A stretch of DNA of 64,000 bases from Annulohypoxylon bovei var. microspora. Lineage: Eukaryota; Ascomycota; Sordariomycetes; Xylariales; Hypoxylaceae. The stretch spans positions 248,001 to 312,000 of the forward strand of contig MU405222.1 of the NCBI GenBank assembly GCA_022836615.1. The letters run 5' to 3'. The position numbers were made by a program, and so were the translations under genes. Numbering within the stretch: the stretch's first letter is position 1; each line of letters begins with the position of its first letter. The notes under the pieces are model-generated. The model was given only the letters and a program-made list of their open reading frames with translations, was not told the DNA's origin and did not search any database. Shown piece after piece: positions 43,007 to 54,000 of this stretch.

Positions 43007-45616
43007 CTACTTGCGCTTCGAGATTCTCTTCTGCGCCCTGAGTTCCTTCTTCATCCTCGGGTCCACGATCTTATACCGGCCCTTGACACCCTTCGGGCGT
43101 CCCTTAATACCCCTATTCAGACCCCTAGCCACGACCAGCCTCGCCGGCTGAGTGGGCTTCTTCTTAGAGGCCTTGGCTATCAGCCGCGTTATGCTGTCGG
43201 CCTTCTCCTTCTCGGTCAGGCCCTCCTCGTTGGCGAGGAGGTCGGACTTCTTCTTGAGCTTCTCGAGGCGCTGGGCGGCCTTGAACTTCTTGCGGGCCTT
43301 GGCCTCGCGGACCTTCTTGATGGGGCGCGCGTTGAGCGCGCGCGTCTTCTCCTGGATGGCGGCGGCGGCGGCCTTGGTGATGGGCTTCTGGGGCTTGTCG
43401 TGCCGCGACTCGTCGTCGATGAACCAGTCCGGCAGCCCGTCGCGGTCCCGGAAGGCGTGCTTGTTGAAGCCGTCGTCGACGACGTCGTAGTTGGACTTCT
43501 GGCCCGTCGCGAGCTGGTGCGCGAGCGTCATGGCTTCGGCAGTGATGATGTCGATGTCTGGTGTGCTTGTTAGTGTGTGTTGTTGCAGAAAATGGGAACA
43601 AGAATTAGGCTCTTACCAAGTGTTCCGTCTGCTCGACGTTTGTCTTGATCTTCCCAGTCGTCCTCTTGATCTTGCTTGACAACTTCGAAGCCACCTTTAT
43701 CATCATCTTTGGATTCAGAAGGAACCTCAACCTTAGTTTTCTTAGCCTTTTCCTTTTTAGCCTTGGCATCCTTTTTCGTTTTAGGTGCCGGTTCGTCGAC
43801 TTCAGAAGCCTCGTCCTCATCAACGTCCATTTCGTCGGCCTCAGGTTCGTCAAGAATGCCTGATATATCTTTAAATATATCCTGGCTGAAGAAGTTTGTG
43901 GCTCGTTTCGAAAGCCCCCCAGACGCTGCGGGTTGGTTATCTAAATCGGTAAGGAGCGGTTTCGAGGGAGCTGAGTCTTCATCGGAATCATCGCTGCTAT
44001 CCTCATCCTCATCCAGTACCTCATCATCGCTAGACTGTTGCTCGTCTGCTGATACTCCTTCCCATTCGCCATCGTCGTGCTCCTTCCTGGCCTTCTTTGC
44101 TCGGTATTTCGCATCTGAGTCTGCTTTTCGTTCTCTGTATTGGTCATACATACCATCGAGTTCACGTTCGAGACGATCTTCTTCGTCGTCCGATTCGTCA
44201 TCTGTTTCACCAGAAGACCCGATACCACTATCTTTATCCTTCTTTTCATTTAGGACAGCCATCTTTCCCTTCACAATCTTGTTGGCTGCACCATGCTTGT
44301 CGATAGGTTTAAGAGCAAACATGGAGTCATGGCCAGCAGGGCCGTCTTGTTCCATACCGATGTCCATAGGGGCAACCATATGTAATTGCATGCGCACGAT
44401 CTCCTTTTGCTTCTTCTCATTCTCCCTTCGTCGTTCACGTTTCTTCTTGGAGCTGTCCTTGTCCTTTAGTGCCTGCAGTTCTTCCTGGATTTTTAGTTCC
44501 TCGTCCATAGGTTCGACTTCTGCAACTTCTTCGGACTCGACCGGTTTCGAGGTTTTCTTGGTTGGCAACCCAAAAGCCTCACGCGCCTTCAACCTCCATT
44601 TGAGGAGAAGCTTAAACTCTCTCCGACCTAGCACCTTCATGTCTGCACAGCATATCCTGATTTCTTCGTTCGTTTCTGGCATCTTATCTAATGCCGCGAG
44701 CGCCACATCACCGTTACGCGGCTGTTCGAAAGAGAGTTTGTTATAGCTGCCGAGTATCGCTATAGGATCGATGGTTTCAATGAACTGGCTTGCTGGCAGT
44801 TCCTTGAATTGTGTATAGTCACCCTCCTCATAACCTCCTCTCTTTCGCTTCTTAATCTCAGGCTTGTAGACTTTGGCCTCGTTATTGGGTGCCTGATCCG
44901 CGAGTTCGGCAAATACCGACCGCGGGTCAAGGAACTTGGGATCAAGATGCTTGGGCGCCTTGTAGCCCCGACATACGACGAAAATTTCGGCAGAAACATT
45001 TCGGGAAGACGGAGGTTTCGTCGACTCGACTTTGGTGAATAGTTGGTTGAAGACCCAAAGAAGCTTGTTGTATTCTTTCGATCGGAAGACCTTCGTGACG
45101 AATGTACCACCCTCAACTAGAAACTCCGTCGCTAACTTCATGGATTGGAGAGCCAGTTCTGCTTGGTTGAAGGAGTCCTGGACCCAAGCAGTACCAACGT
45201 TGGGCGCACCATCGTGAAGCACGGTATCGGCCTTCCATGTCTTGAAGTGTTGTCTAATTGTCGCGCGGCATTTGTCGGTGGTAATATCGCTTTGGAAGGT
45301 TATAACCTTGGGAATAGGCTTGATCGGAGAGAGATCAACTCCAACAATAAGACTGTTGGCTGGCATAGCCTCTGCTGCTACTTGACACCATGACTATAAC
45401 ATAAATTTAGTTGATAGTCCATACTATTTCTCTTGGGCATTAACTTACTCCTGGAGCAGCACAAAGATCCAACAAGACCTTACTCTTCTCGAGGAAGCCA
45501 TACTTCTTGTTCAACTGGATCAACTTGAAGGCGGCACGGGCTCGGTAACCTTTCTCCTTGGCCAATTTGTACCACTTGTCAAGACGACCTTTACCATGCT
45601 TTTTCTGGATTGCCAT
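43007..45616 (-). CDS. SPB1: Spb1 AdoMet-dependent rRNA 2'-O-methyltransferase
   Basis: Exons (minus) are 45449-45616, 43617-45393 and 43007-43557, giving 831 residues, against about 840 in yeast. Spb1 methylates the ribose of a guanosine in the A-loop of 25S rRNA within nuclear pre-60S particles. The FtsJ-type domain shows K31 (RAAFKLIQL), the SAM motif [15 protein letters not shown], Asp in [10 protein letters not shown], Lys in [10 protein letters not shown] and Glu in [11 protein letters not shown], which is the K-D-K-E tetrad. Intron 1 lies between APG and SWC of the SAM motif. A DUF3381-type helical region, long acidic stretches, and the conserved Spb1 C-terminal domain ([15 protein letters not shown] to [17 protein letters not shown]) follow. 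Exon 3 is almost entirely G/C-ending codons while exon 2 is mixed. Confidence 0.96.
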
Positions 45617-45740
45617 GATGTTTCAAATGGCCGGCGCTTAGCCAAAAGATACGTCTCGGAATATATTGGTGCTGGTTGTTCTCAGCGCAATATGTTCATG
45701 TGTCCCGCATCAAAGTTGCAGGGTCTTGATCTTGCATCTA

Positions 45741-45749
45741 GAAATTTTT
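45741..45749. promoter_or_regulatory. RRPE-like element upstream of SPB1
   Basis: GAAATTTTT about 125 bp before the SPB1 start contains AAATTTTT, a match to the rRNA-processing element (AAAWTTTT) that coordinates ribosome-biogenesis genes in yeasts. The motif is short and AT-rich, so chance is a real alternative; I see no accompanying PAC box. Confidence 0.25.
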
Positions 45750-46251
45750 GAGAATTATTTCTTTGATAAGCTTATCAGTGGGTCTAGAACGTTAATTGTG
45801 CGACCATCCGCGTTCTGCTTTGTACCTAAGTACTGATGAAATTTGCACTGTGGAGAGCTCAATTGGTGAAAATAATAGGCGATGATTGGCTCAATTGGTG
45901 TACCTTATTACGGAATCCAGTAACAGTTGGGACTAGCATCCGTCGCAGCCACTAGAATTTTACCAAGGTATGAACACAGTATTAATAACGCGCACGTACC
46001 ACTCCAACGTCCAAGCTCCAGACGTCACTTCCTCTTTTGGGTCGTGTAAGTGGTTTTTTTTCGTGAGCGCGTCTTTTCGCGGGCGTGTCTCTCACTTCTT
46101 GGTGCCACTCTTACTTCCGAAACAGACAAATCCAACCTTTCATCTTTTCCCCACCACAATTCTACTTTCTGCTTGTTTTCTTTCTATTATCAATTCAATC
46201 TCTCCTCATCCCATTGCTTCATTAATTCATTAATTCATCATCTTCCTTGTT

Positions 46252-46307
46252 ATGAACAATCTCTCATATACCTCTTCATGTTCACGTCACTAGAAGTCAA
46301 GTGTTGA
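46252..46307 (+). promoter_or_regulatory. Two overlapping short uORFs before the Cdt2-like start
   Basis: An ATG at 46252 opens 13 sense codons ending TAG at 46291-46293, and a second ATG at 46278 in another frame opens 9 codons ending TGA at 46305-46307. Both lie in C/T-rich sequence likely to be mRNA leader, and both stop about 100-115 nt before the main ATG. If transcribed, they would lower translation or couple it to growth conditions. Confidence 0.4.
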
Positions 46308-46405
46308 AGGTCAAGGTGCATTGGGAGCATCAGGAGCACCAGGAGCATCAGTCCTTTCCCCTGTGGAAGTACCTCAGGGTCGTAGATATAGAATTGGAAG
46401 ATACG

Positions 46406-48589
46406 ATGGCAGATGATATGTCGAACCCACACCTTCTCTCGCCCCCAAGAGCTACCAATGGAAAGGAAAGACGAAACCCGTCTATAACCCCGAGGAAGTT
46501 TAGACGATTCTTTACTCCTCGTTCCCGAGTACCTACACGAATTAGCCCAGCTAGACAGGCTCTCCAGGATCTCGCAGTCCCTTTCGTTAATAACCGATAT
46601 CAGACTCCTGCTCCCTCCAGCCCTTTACTGCCACCCACTGAGGAGCATGTACGGGATGAAAACATAGATGATATAGATATTCGACTACCCAAGAGACGAA
46701 AATTTCAGCATACACCCGACTCTTCACCATGCCGACCCTCTTTGATGACCGATCCGAACCATGGGATGCTGAGCCCCTCGCCAAGCACCAGGACAGCACT
46801 GCTTAGTCCAATTAGAGCTCTACAATCCATCCAGGAGGACATCGATTCCGATCAAGATGAGAGCGAGGATGAACTTCCACCTCAACCGAGGCCATTGAAG
46901 CGCTTAGTTCCTGTAACAAACCGCGGCTTTGCCGGCCAGCTCGCACAAAGACAATTGGGAGGAATGCCTCGTGCTGGACGTTCTTACATGTCATTCCCGA
47001 CCTCCGACTGGAGAGTCCATACCGCCGATTTTTATACCAGACCTGATGACGTTCATTCATGTGTTAGTCACGACGTTCCGGGCCGATGTATCCCGTTTTG
47101 CGCGGCCGCATGCCACAGAAATAGTCTCACCGCAGTAGGAGATGAAGAAGGCCGGGTCCGCTTACTTGAGTCCTCTGGTGGCCCAACAGAGCCATTCAGC
47201 AAGATTCATCTATGTTTTCAAGCCCACAGCAATGCTGTCATTGATCTTGATTTCTCAGATGATGATCATCGTCTGGCCACTGCATCCGGCGACCAGACTG
47301 GACGAGTTATAGACATGATGACTCAAACACCCATCTCAATCCTTCAGCATCATACCGCCTCTCTTAAGCAAGTGCGTTTTCAACCAGGCAGATCCAATAG
47401 CAGTGTGCTTGCGACGTCTTCCCGTGATGGTAGTGTTCAGATATGGGATCTTCGTTGCGCAGGGCCACTAGTGCAGGATATCTTTGCTCCTCCCCAGGAC
47501 CGTGAAGTTGCCTTGGGATACCGACGTCCGCTACCAAAACAAGGCTGTGCCGTGAATAGCCTCTATCATGCTCACGCACGTACATCGCGCCAAGTTCAAC
47601 AGCCTACAGTCGGACAAGGTGATACACCATCACGTCGCGAGCTACCTGCCCGTATAGGCGATGTATCTGTCACGGCTCTACAATTCCTACCCGAGGGACG
47701 AGAACATTTGTTACTCACAGCCTGCGAGGCGGACGCATCTATCAAACTTTGGGACATCCGATCGATTCATTCCTCTCGCCAGAAAGTCCCCTCCCCGTTG
47801 TCAGCAACTACGGCTCCCTCATCGCACCTACATTGGAGACCTTTTGGGATCTCGTCACTTGCACTTAACACCGACGGTTCCCGATTATACGCGCTCTGCA
47901 AGGACAACACCGTCTATGCGTATTCGACCGCTCATCTCATACTAGGCCATGCCCCAGAACTATCTACGCGGAACGGCGACCCCCCTCGACGTCGACACAA
48001 TGCCGTAACTCATCAAGGCCTAGGCCCGCTATATGGGTTCCGACATCCCTCGTTAATGGCATCGAGTTTCTATGTTAAATGCGCAGTGAGACCAGCGCGT
48101 GATGGCAGGAGTGAAGTTCTGGCAGTTGGGAGCAGCGCTAACTGCGCCGTGCTATTTCCCACTCAGGAACGTTACTTCAGGGATGACTTGGCCGGTGCGA
48201 CGGGTGCACCTAGCCTCGAGAGCTCGACAATAGCTACCTCGAATCAGCAGTCGGCCCCGATTACACCTGTCGAACCAACAGTTCGCAGACCGTTATTTAG
48301 GACCAATAGTACGGCTACTATCTCGGCGCGACTGAATGACGATATCCCCATTGTAAGGAAGGGAACCCCGCTTGTCCGAGGTCACGAAAGCGAGGTCGGC
48401 GCGCTGACTTGGACGAACGAGGGCAAGCTCGTGACTGCCGGGGACGACTTCTTGATCCGGTGCTGGAGTGAGGGGAGAGAAGAGGCGCAGGATCTGAGAA
48501 CTGGAGGTGAGGGCGAGGGTAGACGCTGGGGATGTGGATGGGCGGCAGTTGGGGGAGATTGGGATGTGCCCGATGATGACGAGGAGTGA
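46406..48589 (+). CDS. Cdt2-like WD40 substrate receptor of CRL4 ubiquitin ligase
   Basis: A single-exon gene of 727 residues; the ATG at 46406 is the first in a frame that opens upstream without a start. The first 220 residues are disordered, Pro/Ser/Arg-rich with many SP/TP sites. WD40 repeats follow: HSNAVIDLDFSDDDHRLATASGD, HHTASLKQVRF with DGSVQIWDLR, VTALQFLPEG with ADASIKLWDIR, and a last repeat HESEVGALTW with DDFLIRCW. The IWDLR and LWDIR segments are WDxR (DWD-box) motifs that contact the adaptor DDB1. The arrangement resembles Cdt2/DTL, which targets Cdt1 and, in yeasts, the ribonucleotide-reductase inhibitor Spd1 for destruction in S phase and after DNA damage. WD40 proteins are easily confused, so the orthology is moderately sure. 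Confidence 0.75.
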   Translation: MADDMSNPHLLSPPRATNGKERRNPSITPRKFRRFFTPRSRVPTRISPARQALQDLAVPFVNNRYQTPAPSSPLLPPTEEHVRDENIDDIDIRLPKRRKFQHTPDSSPCRPSLMTDPNHGMLSPSPSTRTALLSPIRALQSIQEDIDSDQDESEDELPPQPRPLKRLVPVTNRGFAGQLAQRQLGGMPRAGRSYMSFPTSDWRVHTADFYTRPDDVHSCVSHDVPGRCIPFCAAACHRNSLTAVGDEEGRVRLLESSGGPTEPFSKIHLCFQAHSNAVIDLDFSDDDHRLATASGDQTGRVIDMMTQTPISILQHHTASLKQVRFQPGRSNSSVLATSSRDGSVQIWDLRCAGPLVQDIFAPPQDREVALGYRRPLPKQGCAVNSLYHAHARTSRQVQQPTVGQGDTPSRRELPARIGDVSVTALQFLPEGREHLLLTACEADASIKLWDIRSIHSSRQKVPSPLSATTAPSSHLHWRPFGISSLALNTDGSRLYALCKDNTVYAYSTAHLILGHAPELSTRNGDPPRRRHNAVTHQGLGPLYGFRHPSLMASSFYVKCAVRPARDGRSEVLAVGSSANCAVLFPTQERYFRDDLAGATGAPSLESSTIATSNQQSAPITPVEPTVRRPLFRTNSTATISARLNDDIPIVRKGTPLVRGHESEVGALTWTNEGKLVTAGDDFLIRCWSEGREEAQDLRTGGEGEGRRWGCGWAAVGGDWDVPDDDEE

Positions 48590-50070
48590 AGAAAGTGAAA
48601 GAGAAGATGTGAGGAGGATTGTGACTTCATCAAGCATGGCATGGCGTTCGGTGTTGACTAAGCACAGGCATCGAGCATTAAGCATTTGAGCATCTGAGCT
48701 TTATAGGTGGAACTGTATACCCCCTTTCCGTAGCAAAATAATGGCACGTTGCTTCACGCATCTATTGATAACTTCTCATGTGATATCGATTAATTCTACT
48801 CCTAGCTATTGGTAACTAACCTTGAAGATGACTACTCCCTTTTGACAAGCCTTCGGATATTAGCACCCTTAGAGTTAATCACCAATATATTATCGTCCTT
48901 GAAGTAAATATCCCTCAGCAAGAAGCTTATCAACAGTCTTGATGTTAGTAAGTAAATTGATGACTAATAAATATGAACTAGATTCGCTCAGATATGTGAG
49001 TTGGCAGAACAGACATTTGTGTTGAGGATATGACGGTGAACTAATATTTCGTTACGAGTGACTTGTAAGTCGTTTTTCCGAGTATGCAGAATAACCTTCA
49101 CTTATAGATACCTATAGCAAGAGTTTAGATTTAGATATCCCCGGAATAATCAGACTTGAAGCAAGTACCTCTCACAATCTACCTAAATTGGTACCTACCT
49201 GGTTAATCATATCACATCACGCAATTCAAGTCAAGGCACAACATAAAATTTGCAAAACTTTCTCTTTTTTCAAGATCTCAGAACGCGCGGGCTCCAAGCT
49301 ACATAGAGCCGGAGCCAGCCAAACGGAGAAACCTTGGTGCGACTAACGAGGTATAATGTCTAATAATGCAACGACGGGGCTCGGGCCGTCCCCGTCCGTC
49401 CAGCAGTGCGAAACTGGGTATCATCAAATGCTTTTTGTTTAACAAGAAATGGAGAGGGGTGGAAAATCGGGGCTACTGCTTTTTTGGTGTCGTTTTTTGC
49501 CTCTCTCGTGTGGGCTGGGGTTTCGGGGATTAGAGGATGTATGCGTATGCGTATGTATGCGAATGTATGTATGGAGAGAGGTTCGTAGGGAGGTTCGTAG
49601 GCAGGTTCGTAGGTAATGTGGAGGCTGTGATTCGTGATTGCGCAGTAGCCCCTTTTCCGTAGTAATTATTTGGGCCGCCTAATCCGCGGTGGTTTTTGTA
49701 TGTATGTTCCGGGAGGGATCGGGTCGGTTCGATGGTAAGTGGTTTGGTGTCAAATATTCGTTGGGATAAGCGAATAAGTGCATGTGGAAGCTCTTCGCGT
49801 AGAATCGTGCGTGGTGGTCGGGTGGGATGTGCGATTTCCTGGATATTTTGTCGATCAAGCGTTGTCTGTCAAACACGGCTGAAACTCTCGACACCCCTGA
49901 GCTTCAAAGACACCCTCATTCGCAGGCTTTCCAATATAGTCGTGATTCTTCTCGTCCACCTACTATACCACAAGGTCGTACACATTAGTAATTTAAAGGG
50001 CTAGATCGTGGATTCGTCCCAAACGACACATCCGGACATCCTAGCCAGAGCAAATCGAATTCGAACTCGA
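48590..50070. other. Convergent 3' region
   Basis: 1.5 kb between convergent stops. It contains a GTATGC/GTATGTATGC microsatellite near 49546-49575 and three tandem copies of a 12-mer GAGGTTCGTAGG-like unit at about 49577-49613. No gene identified. Confidence 0.5.
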
Positions 50071-51087
50071 TCATATCGGATTCTCCATGCCCACCGGCGG
50101 CACAGGCGGCACCACGGTAGCGCTGCTCTCGCCGCCCTGTGACACGGTGCCCGTGCCCAGCGTGACGCTCGGGCTGGGCCGTCCGCCGCTCCTCGAGCCC
50201 CCGGCGCCTAGCCCGCGCTTCATCATCTTGCCGAGCACGGTGACGAGCTCGCACGCGTCGTTGAACATGTCGTCGTCCATGCCCTCGCCGGCCTCGTACA
50301 CCTCGGCGATGGTCTCCTTGGCCAGCCTGCGGCTGCCCTCGCGGTCGTGCACGCACTCGTACAGGAACGCCGCGTACTCCGTCTTGACCGACAGCCGCAG
50401 CGAGTGCGAGCCCCAGAGCAGGCCGTCCGCCAGCGCGCACGCCTCGCGGAAGTACTGGTGCGCCGTCGGCAGGTAGTCCACGTACGGCAGCAGGAACGCC
50501 GCGGCGGCTTCGGGCGTGAACGCGGGGACTTGCGCTTCGAAGCCCGGGGGAGGGGCCGGGCCGCCTTGCTCGGTCGGGTGCGTGGGTTGGACTGAAGCGC
50601 GCATGAACTCGGGTGATACGGCCGCCGGGTCGCCTCTATCCACGCCCTTCCCCTTGTCCACTCTCGGAGGCGCCATCTGCGCCATCCCGGCCGCGGCCAC
50701 GGCCACGGCTTCCGGGGTCGTCGCGAGTCCCAGGGGGGATACCGGGGGGTTGTTGTGGAACTGGACGAAGATGTGGTAAAAGGAGGCGCGCAGCTTGTAC
50801 GCGAGGACCTTGAGCTCGACGTAGTCGCCGACCATGGGGAGCACGTACTGCTCGAGCATGACGAGGCCCTCGCGCGAGAGCCATATGATGTGGAAGTACA
50901 GCTCGAGGGACTCGGTGAGGCGGGTGGTGTCGAAGCGCCGCTGCTTCTTGGCCTTGACGAGCTGGCCCGCTACGTTGATGGACAGGCCGAGGATCTTGAA
51001 CAGCATGGACGCGAGCAGCGCGTTGTTGGGTTCAACAGCTTTGGCGAGGCGCCCGAGGTACTTCTGGTCGACCTCGGAGGAAGCCAT
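50071..51087 (-). CDS. Divergent 14-3-3-like domain protein
   Basis: A single-exon gene of 338 residues. The N-terminal half is helical (KYLGRLAKAVEPNN, MLEQYVLPMVGDYVELKVLAY). A Pro/Ala/Gly-rich linker (about 125-190) precedes a helical block with YFREACALADGLLWGSHSLRLSVKTEYAAFLYECVHD… whose order and spacing resemble helices 7-9 of 14-3-3 proteins (LALNFSVFYYEI and the LAKxAFDEAI helix); here LAKETIAEVYEAGEGMDDDMF. The tail is Gly/Ser/Pro-rich. Classical 14-3-3 proteins are about 250 residues and bind phospho-Ser peptides as dimers; this one has an insert between the halves and I cannot confirm the Lys/Arg/Tyr phosphate-binding triad. I regard it as a Pezizomycotina-specific 14-3-3 relative. 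Codon use is extremely GC-rich compared with the flanks. Confidence 0.6.
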   Translation of the reverse strand: MASSEVDQKYLGRLAKAVEPNNALLASMLFKILGLSINVAGQLVKAKKQRRFDTTRLTESLELYFHIIWLSREGLVMLEQYVLPMVGDYVELKVLAYKLRASFYHIFVQFHNNPPVSPLGLATTPEAVAVAAAGMAQMAPPRVDKGKGVDRGDPAAVSPEFMRASVQPTHPTEQGGPAPPPGFEAQVPAFTPEAAAAFLLPYVDYLPTAHQYFREACALADGLLWGSHSLRLSVKTEYAAFLYECVHDREGSRRLAKETIAEVYEAGEGMDDDMFNDACELVTVLGKMMKRGLGAGGSRSGGRPSPSVTLGTGTVSQGGESSATVVPPVPPVGMENPI

Positions 51088-54000
51088 TGAAAGTGGCTGA
51101 GGGGGAGATGGCGGATGCCACGACCCTAGAATTAGGTGAGAAATGGGTCTAGATATTGGGATGAATGTAGGGAATGTAGGAGAGGAAGTAGTATGAGAGA
51201 AAAGCTCAGGTGAAATACAGCAAAAACTTAGAAGTCTTGATATGCGTAAGATTTCTCATCGCATATGTAGCTGATTTATGAGTTTTATTCTTGATGCGTT
51301 GGGATAACATGGCAGAAATGTTTGGTAGAATAAAAAGTGCCTAGCAAGGAATTCACATACCTCAGAAAACCGACAGCTCCCTCGAGATTACTCCAGTCCG
51401 ATATAGATATAATGCGATTCTCCTTGTAGACGAGGTTCCTTTCAAATGTGTGGGTAAAGATTAGGAATTAGATGTTTGTATATGGCAAACCTCCAATTTA
51501 AGGCACCCAGCCTTTTAAAGATAGGCCTAGATCCTATACCGTTTCTAGTGATAATTAAATCCACTTAGATCGAGTTAAGCTGGAGAGAGAGGATAATTAC
51601 CTTAGGTCAGGTTGCTGACTGAGGAGACTAAGCTATAATTGCCTAGGTACTCAGGTTGGCAAACCTGAACCAAACACCTTCTACAAACCGTAGATAATTT
51701 GATAACGAGTGACTAGCAATCCGACTCGGTCTCGATGTCAGCACGAGATGGAGTCGGTGCTGGAAGAGTCGAGCCCACGTGAATGGTGGTGAGGCGTCGA
51801 TCCAATAAACCGCGTCGGTCTTTTGTCAAAGCAGGGCAACTCTAGTCGATAGAGCTACACGGTTTTCCACGCAGAACCTGGACCGAGAAAGTACAAAGCC
51901 AACCAAAATTAAACATTCGAAAATATTACAATAGACTAGCGTTACGGTGTATTAGCTGGCGCAAGCTCATCGGTCCACATCCGTACCAGCAAAGGGGGGC
52001 ACACAGCGACGCCATTGGAGGGGGCTACTGACCAATATGATACAGCGAAAAGTAATACAAAGCAGACAGACCCAGACACGAGGTTCCGAATGGGGTCGAA
52101 TGCGCAAATTAAACAATTAAAGAAGGATCAGCCGGCGAGGAAATGTGGTGAGAGATGGAGGCTGAAGTATGGCAGCGAGGACGGCGGCGGTAGGTGTTCT
52201 GAGGCCTGTTCGATCGCGAAGCATTTCGACGTCAGTAGCGCGCGCACTTGTTTTTCTTTTTCTCCGCTGATCTGATCGTAACGGCCGCTGATCAAGGTGT
52301 ACGATGATATGTATAATTATGTATAGTATATAGGATCTCCGCCAAGGACCGGGGCAGAACCTGGAATTGGAACTAGAACTGCTAGAACTAGCACGCTTTT
52401 CGCGATCCAAGTACACCAGTGGCGGTGTGAGGTCAACAACGGGCGTTCTTGAATTGTGAATCGTTAGTCTTCCAGGCTTTCGGTTTCGAACTATGTGGAG
52501 TGTCTCCCGCTATATTCAACTGGAATAACGTCGAAGAAATTCTTGGCCCCCGCGAACTTCTAAGCGGCTCCGTAAGTCGACATTAGCGTTTGGTGTGTGG
52601 TTCTCAGTAGGGAGTCACAATAAGACGCGGTCGTGGTTGTGGGTGGTGATGCATGAGCCTCGTTCGAGCAGCTTCTCCTTCTTTTTCTTCTTCTCTAATA
52701 AGGGGGCACACGGTGGATGTAAATAATGTTTTGTGTGCTCGCGCTTATGCATGTATATGCATATGTACGAGGATGTCTGGGCGAGATCCGCGTGGGAGGA
52801 AAATAAAAATAATATTTTCAGGAGAGCTCCAGCTGCAGGACAACGTTCTTTGCATGAACGGACAAGGTAGGCTCTGAGAGAGCTTGTCACTCTCAGTACG
52901 GTTGCAGATACGCGCGTCCGCGACGGTCGTTTCCCTATAAGCGCTTCGACTTTTTGATGCGACGTTGAACTGGAACTGGGGAAACGCGAACCCAAAGGCA
53001 AGAAAACGAGGAAGAAAATGAGAAGATATTGTGTCAAGAAGCCATATCCAGATACCACGAGCCTTGTGTAATACTTGTACCGGGTACAGGCAGTTAAGTT
53101 TCCGATCTTTAAGGGAACGTACTGTAGGTGACAGACGAATGGGAGGCCGTTTATCGTGCAGCAACTTTGATGCAAGATGAGTTGTCCAACTCCCGGGGAG
53201 CGTCAGAGCTGAAGGGACCAGTCAACAACAAGACGGAGGGTGTCTAGTTTTACCGTCCACGATCCACGGTCCTAGCTGGAAGTCCAACAACTGGGCACCA
53301 AGCTAACAACAGGGAAGGAAATTCGGGTCCGAGCCGGAGATTCGAGTAGACAATGCTGTGTAACTTATAAGTATAAGTATTATATTAGGCTCTTGAGTCT
53401 TGAGACGTTTAGAATCACAGGCTCTTAGTTTTAGCCTATCCAATGCCGACCTTTAACTTGAGGAGAGCTGATTGACCAAAAGAAAAAAGAGCAATTATTA
53501 TTAGGATTAGGATTAGGATGAGAATTATTAGGAGTCAGCTTTGATCAAACCCAGAAATTACTTTTTTGGACTTATGACGGGTCCAGCCGCGGCGCGCAAA
53601 CACGTCCCAAAAGGTGAAAATTTCCAGGAACAACAGGGGTCAGGGGTTAGAGGACTTATTTATCAACGTCTTTAATCGACAATCGACAATCTTCCCTCCC
53701 AAAGTTCCCGAGTCCTTTTACTTAACCTAGCTCGTACCTGGATTTCCAGAGCCGACGAATAATACCACGATATCAAGCCATTGAGTTACCTTATCGAAGC
53801 CAACCGAAGAATATGATAGATAATATTTCTCGATCGAGTTTATATCAACTCTGATACAAATAGTTATCCCCTAACAATTCGAGTTTGAGAGAATAGCAAA
53901 TATTTCGTATCTTATATTACGAGTTTAACGCTTGCGTGATCACTTACCTCGGTTCTCTGCTAGGCGGTTGAGGTGTTTCAATAACAGACCAAAAGACGAT

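Larger units (their letters stand above)
45617..46405. promoter_or_regulatory. Divergent promoter region of SPB1 and the Cdt2-like gene
   Basis: 789 bp between outward-reading start codons. The right half from about 46120 is C/T-rich and should be leader of the WD40 gene. A ribosome-biogenesis-type element near SPB1 and two short upstream ORFs are annotated separately. Confidence 0.55.

Noticed and set aside
43676..44746. 356-codon Ser-rich plus-strand frame opposite SPB1
   Set aside because: Poly-Ser is the antisense reading of the Asp/Glu codons in SPB1's acidic region.
52615..53175. 186-codon minus-strand frame in the gene desert
   Set aside because: It has irregular composition with poly-Lys/Glu tracts, no domain, and no supporting splice sites or leader.
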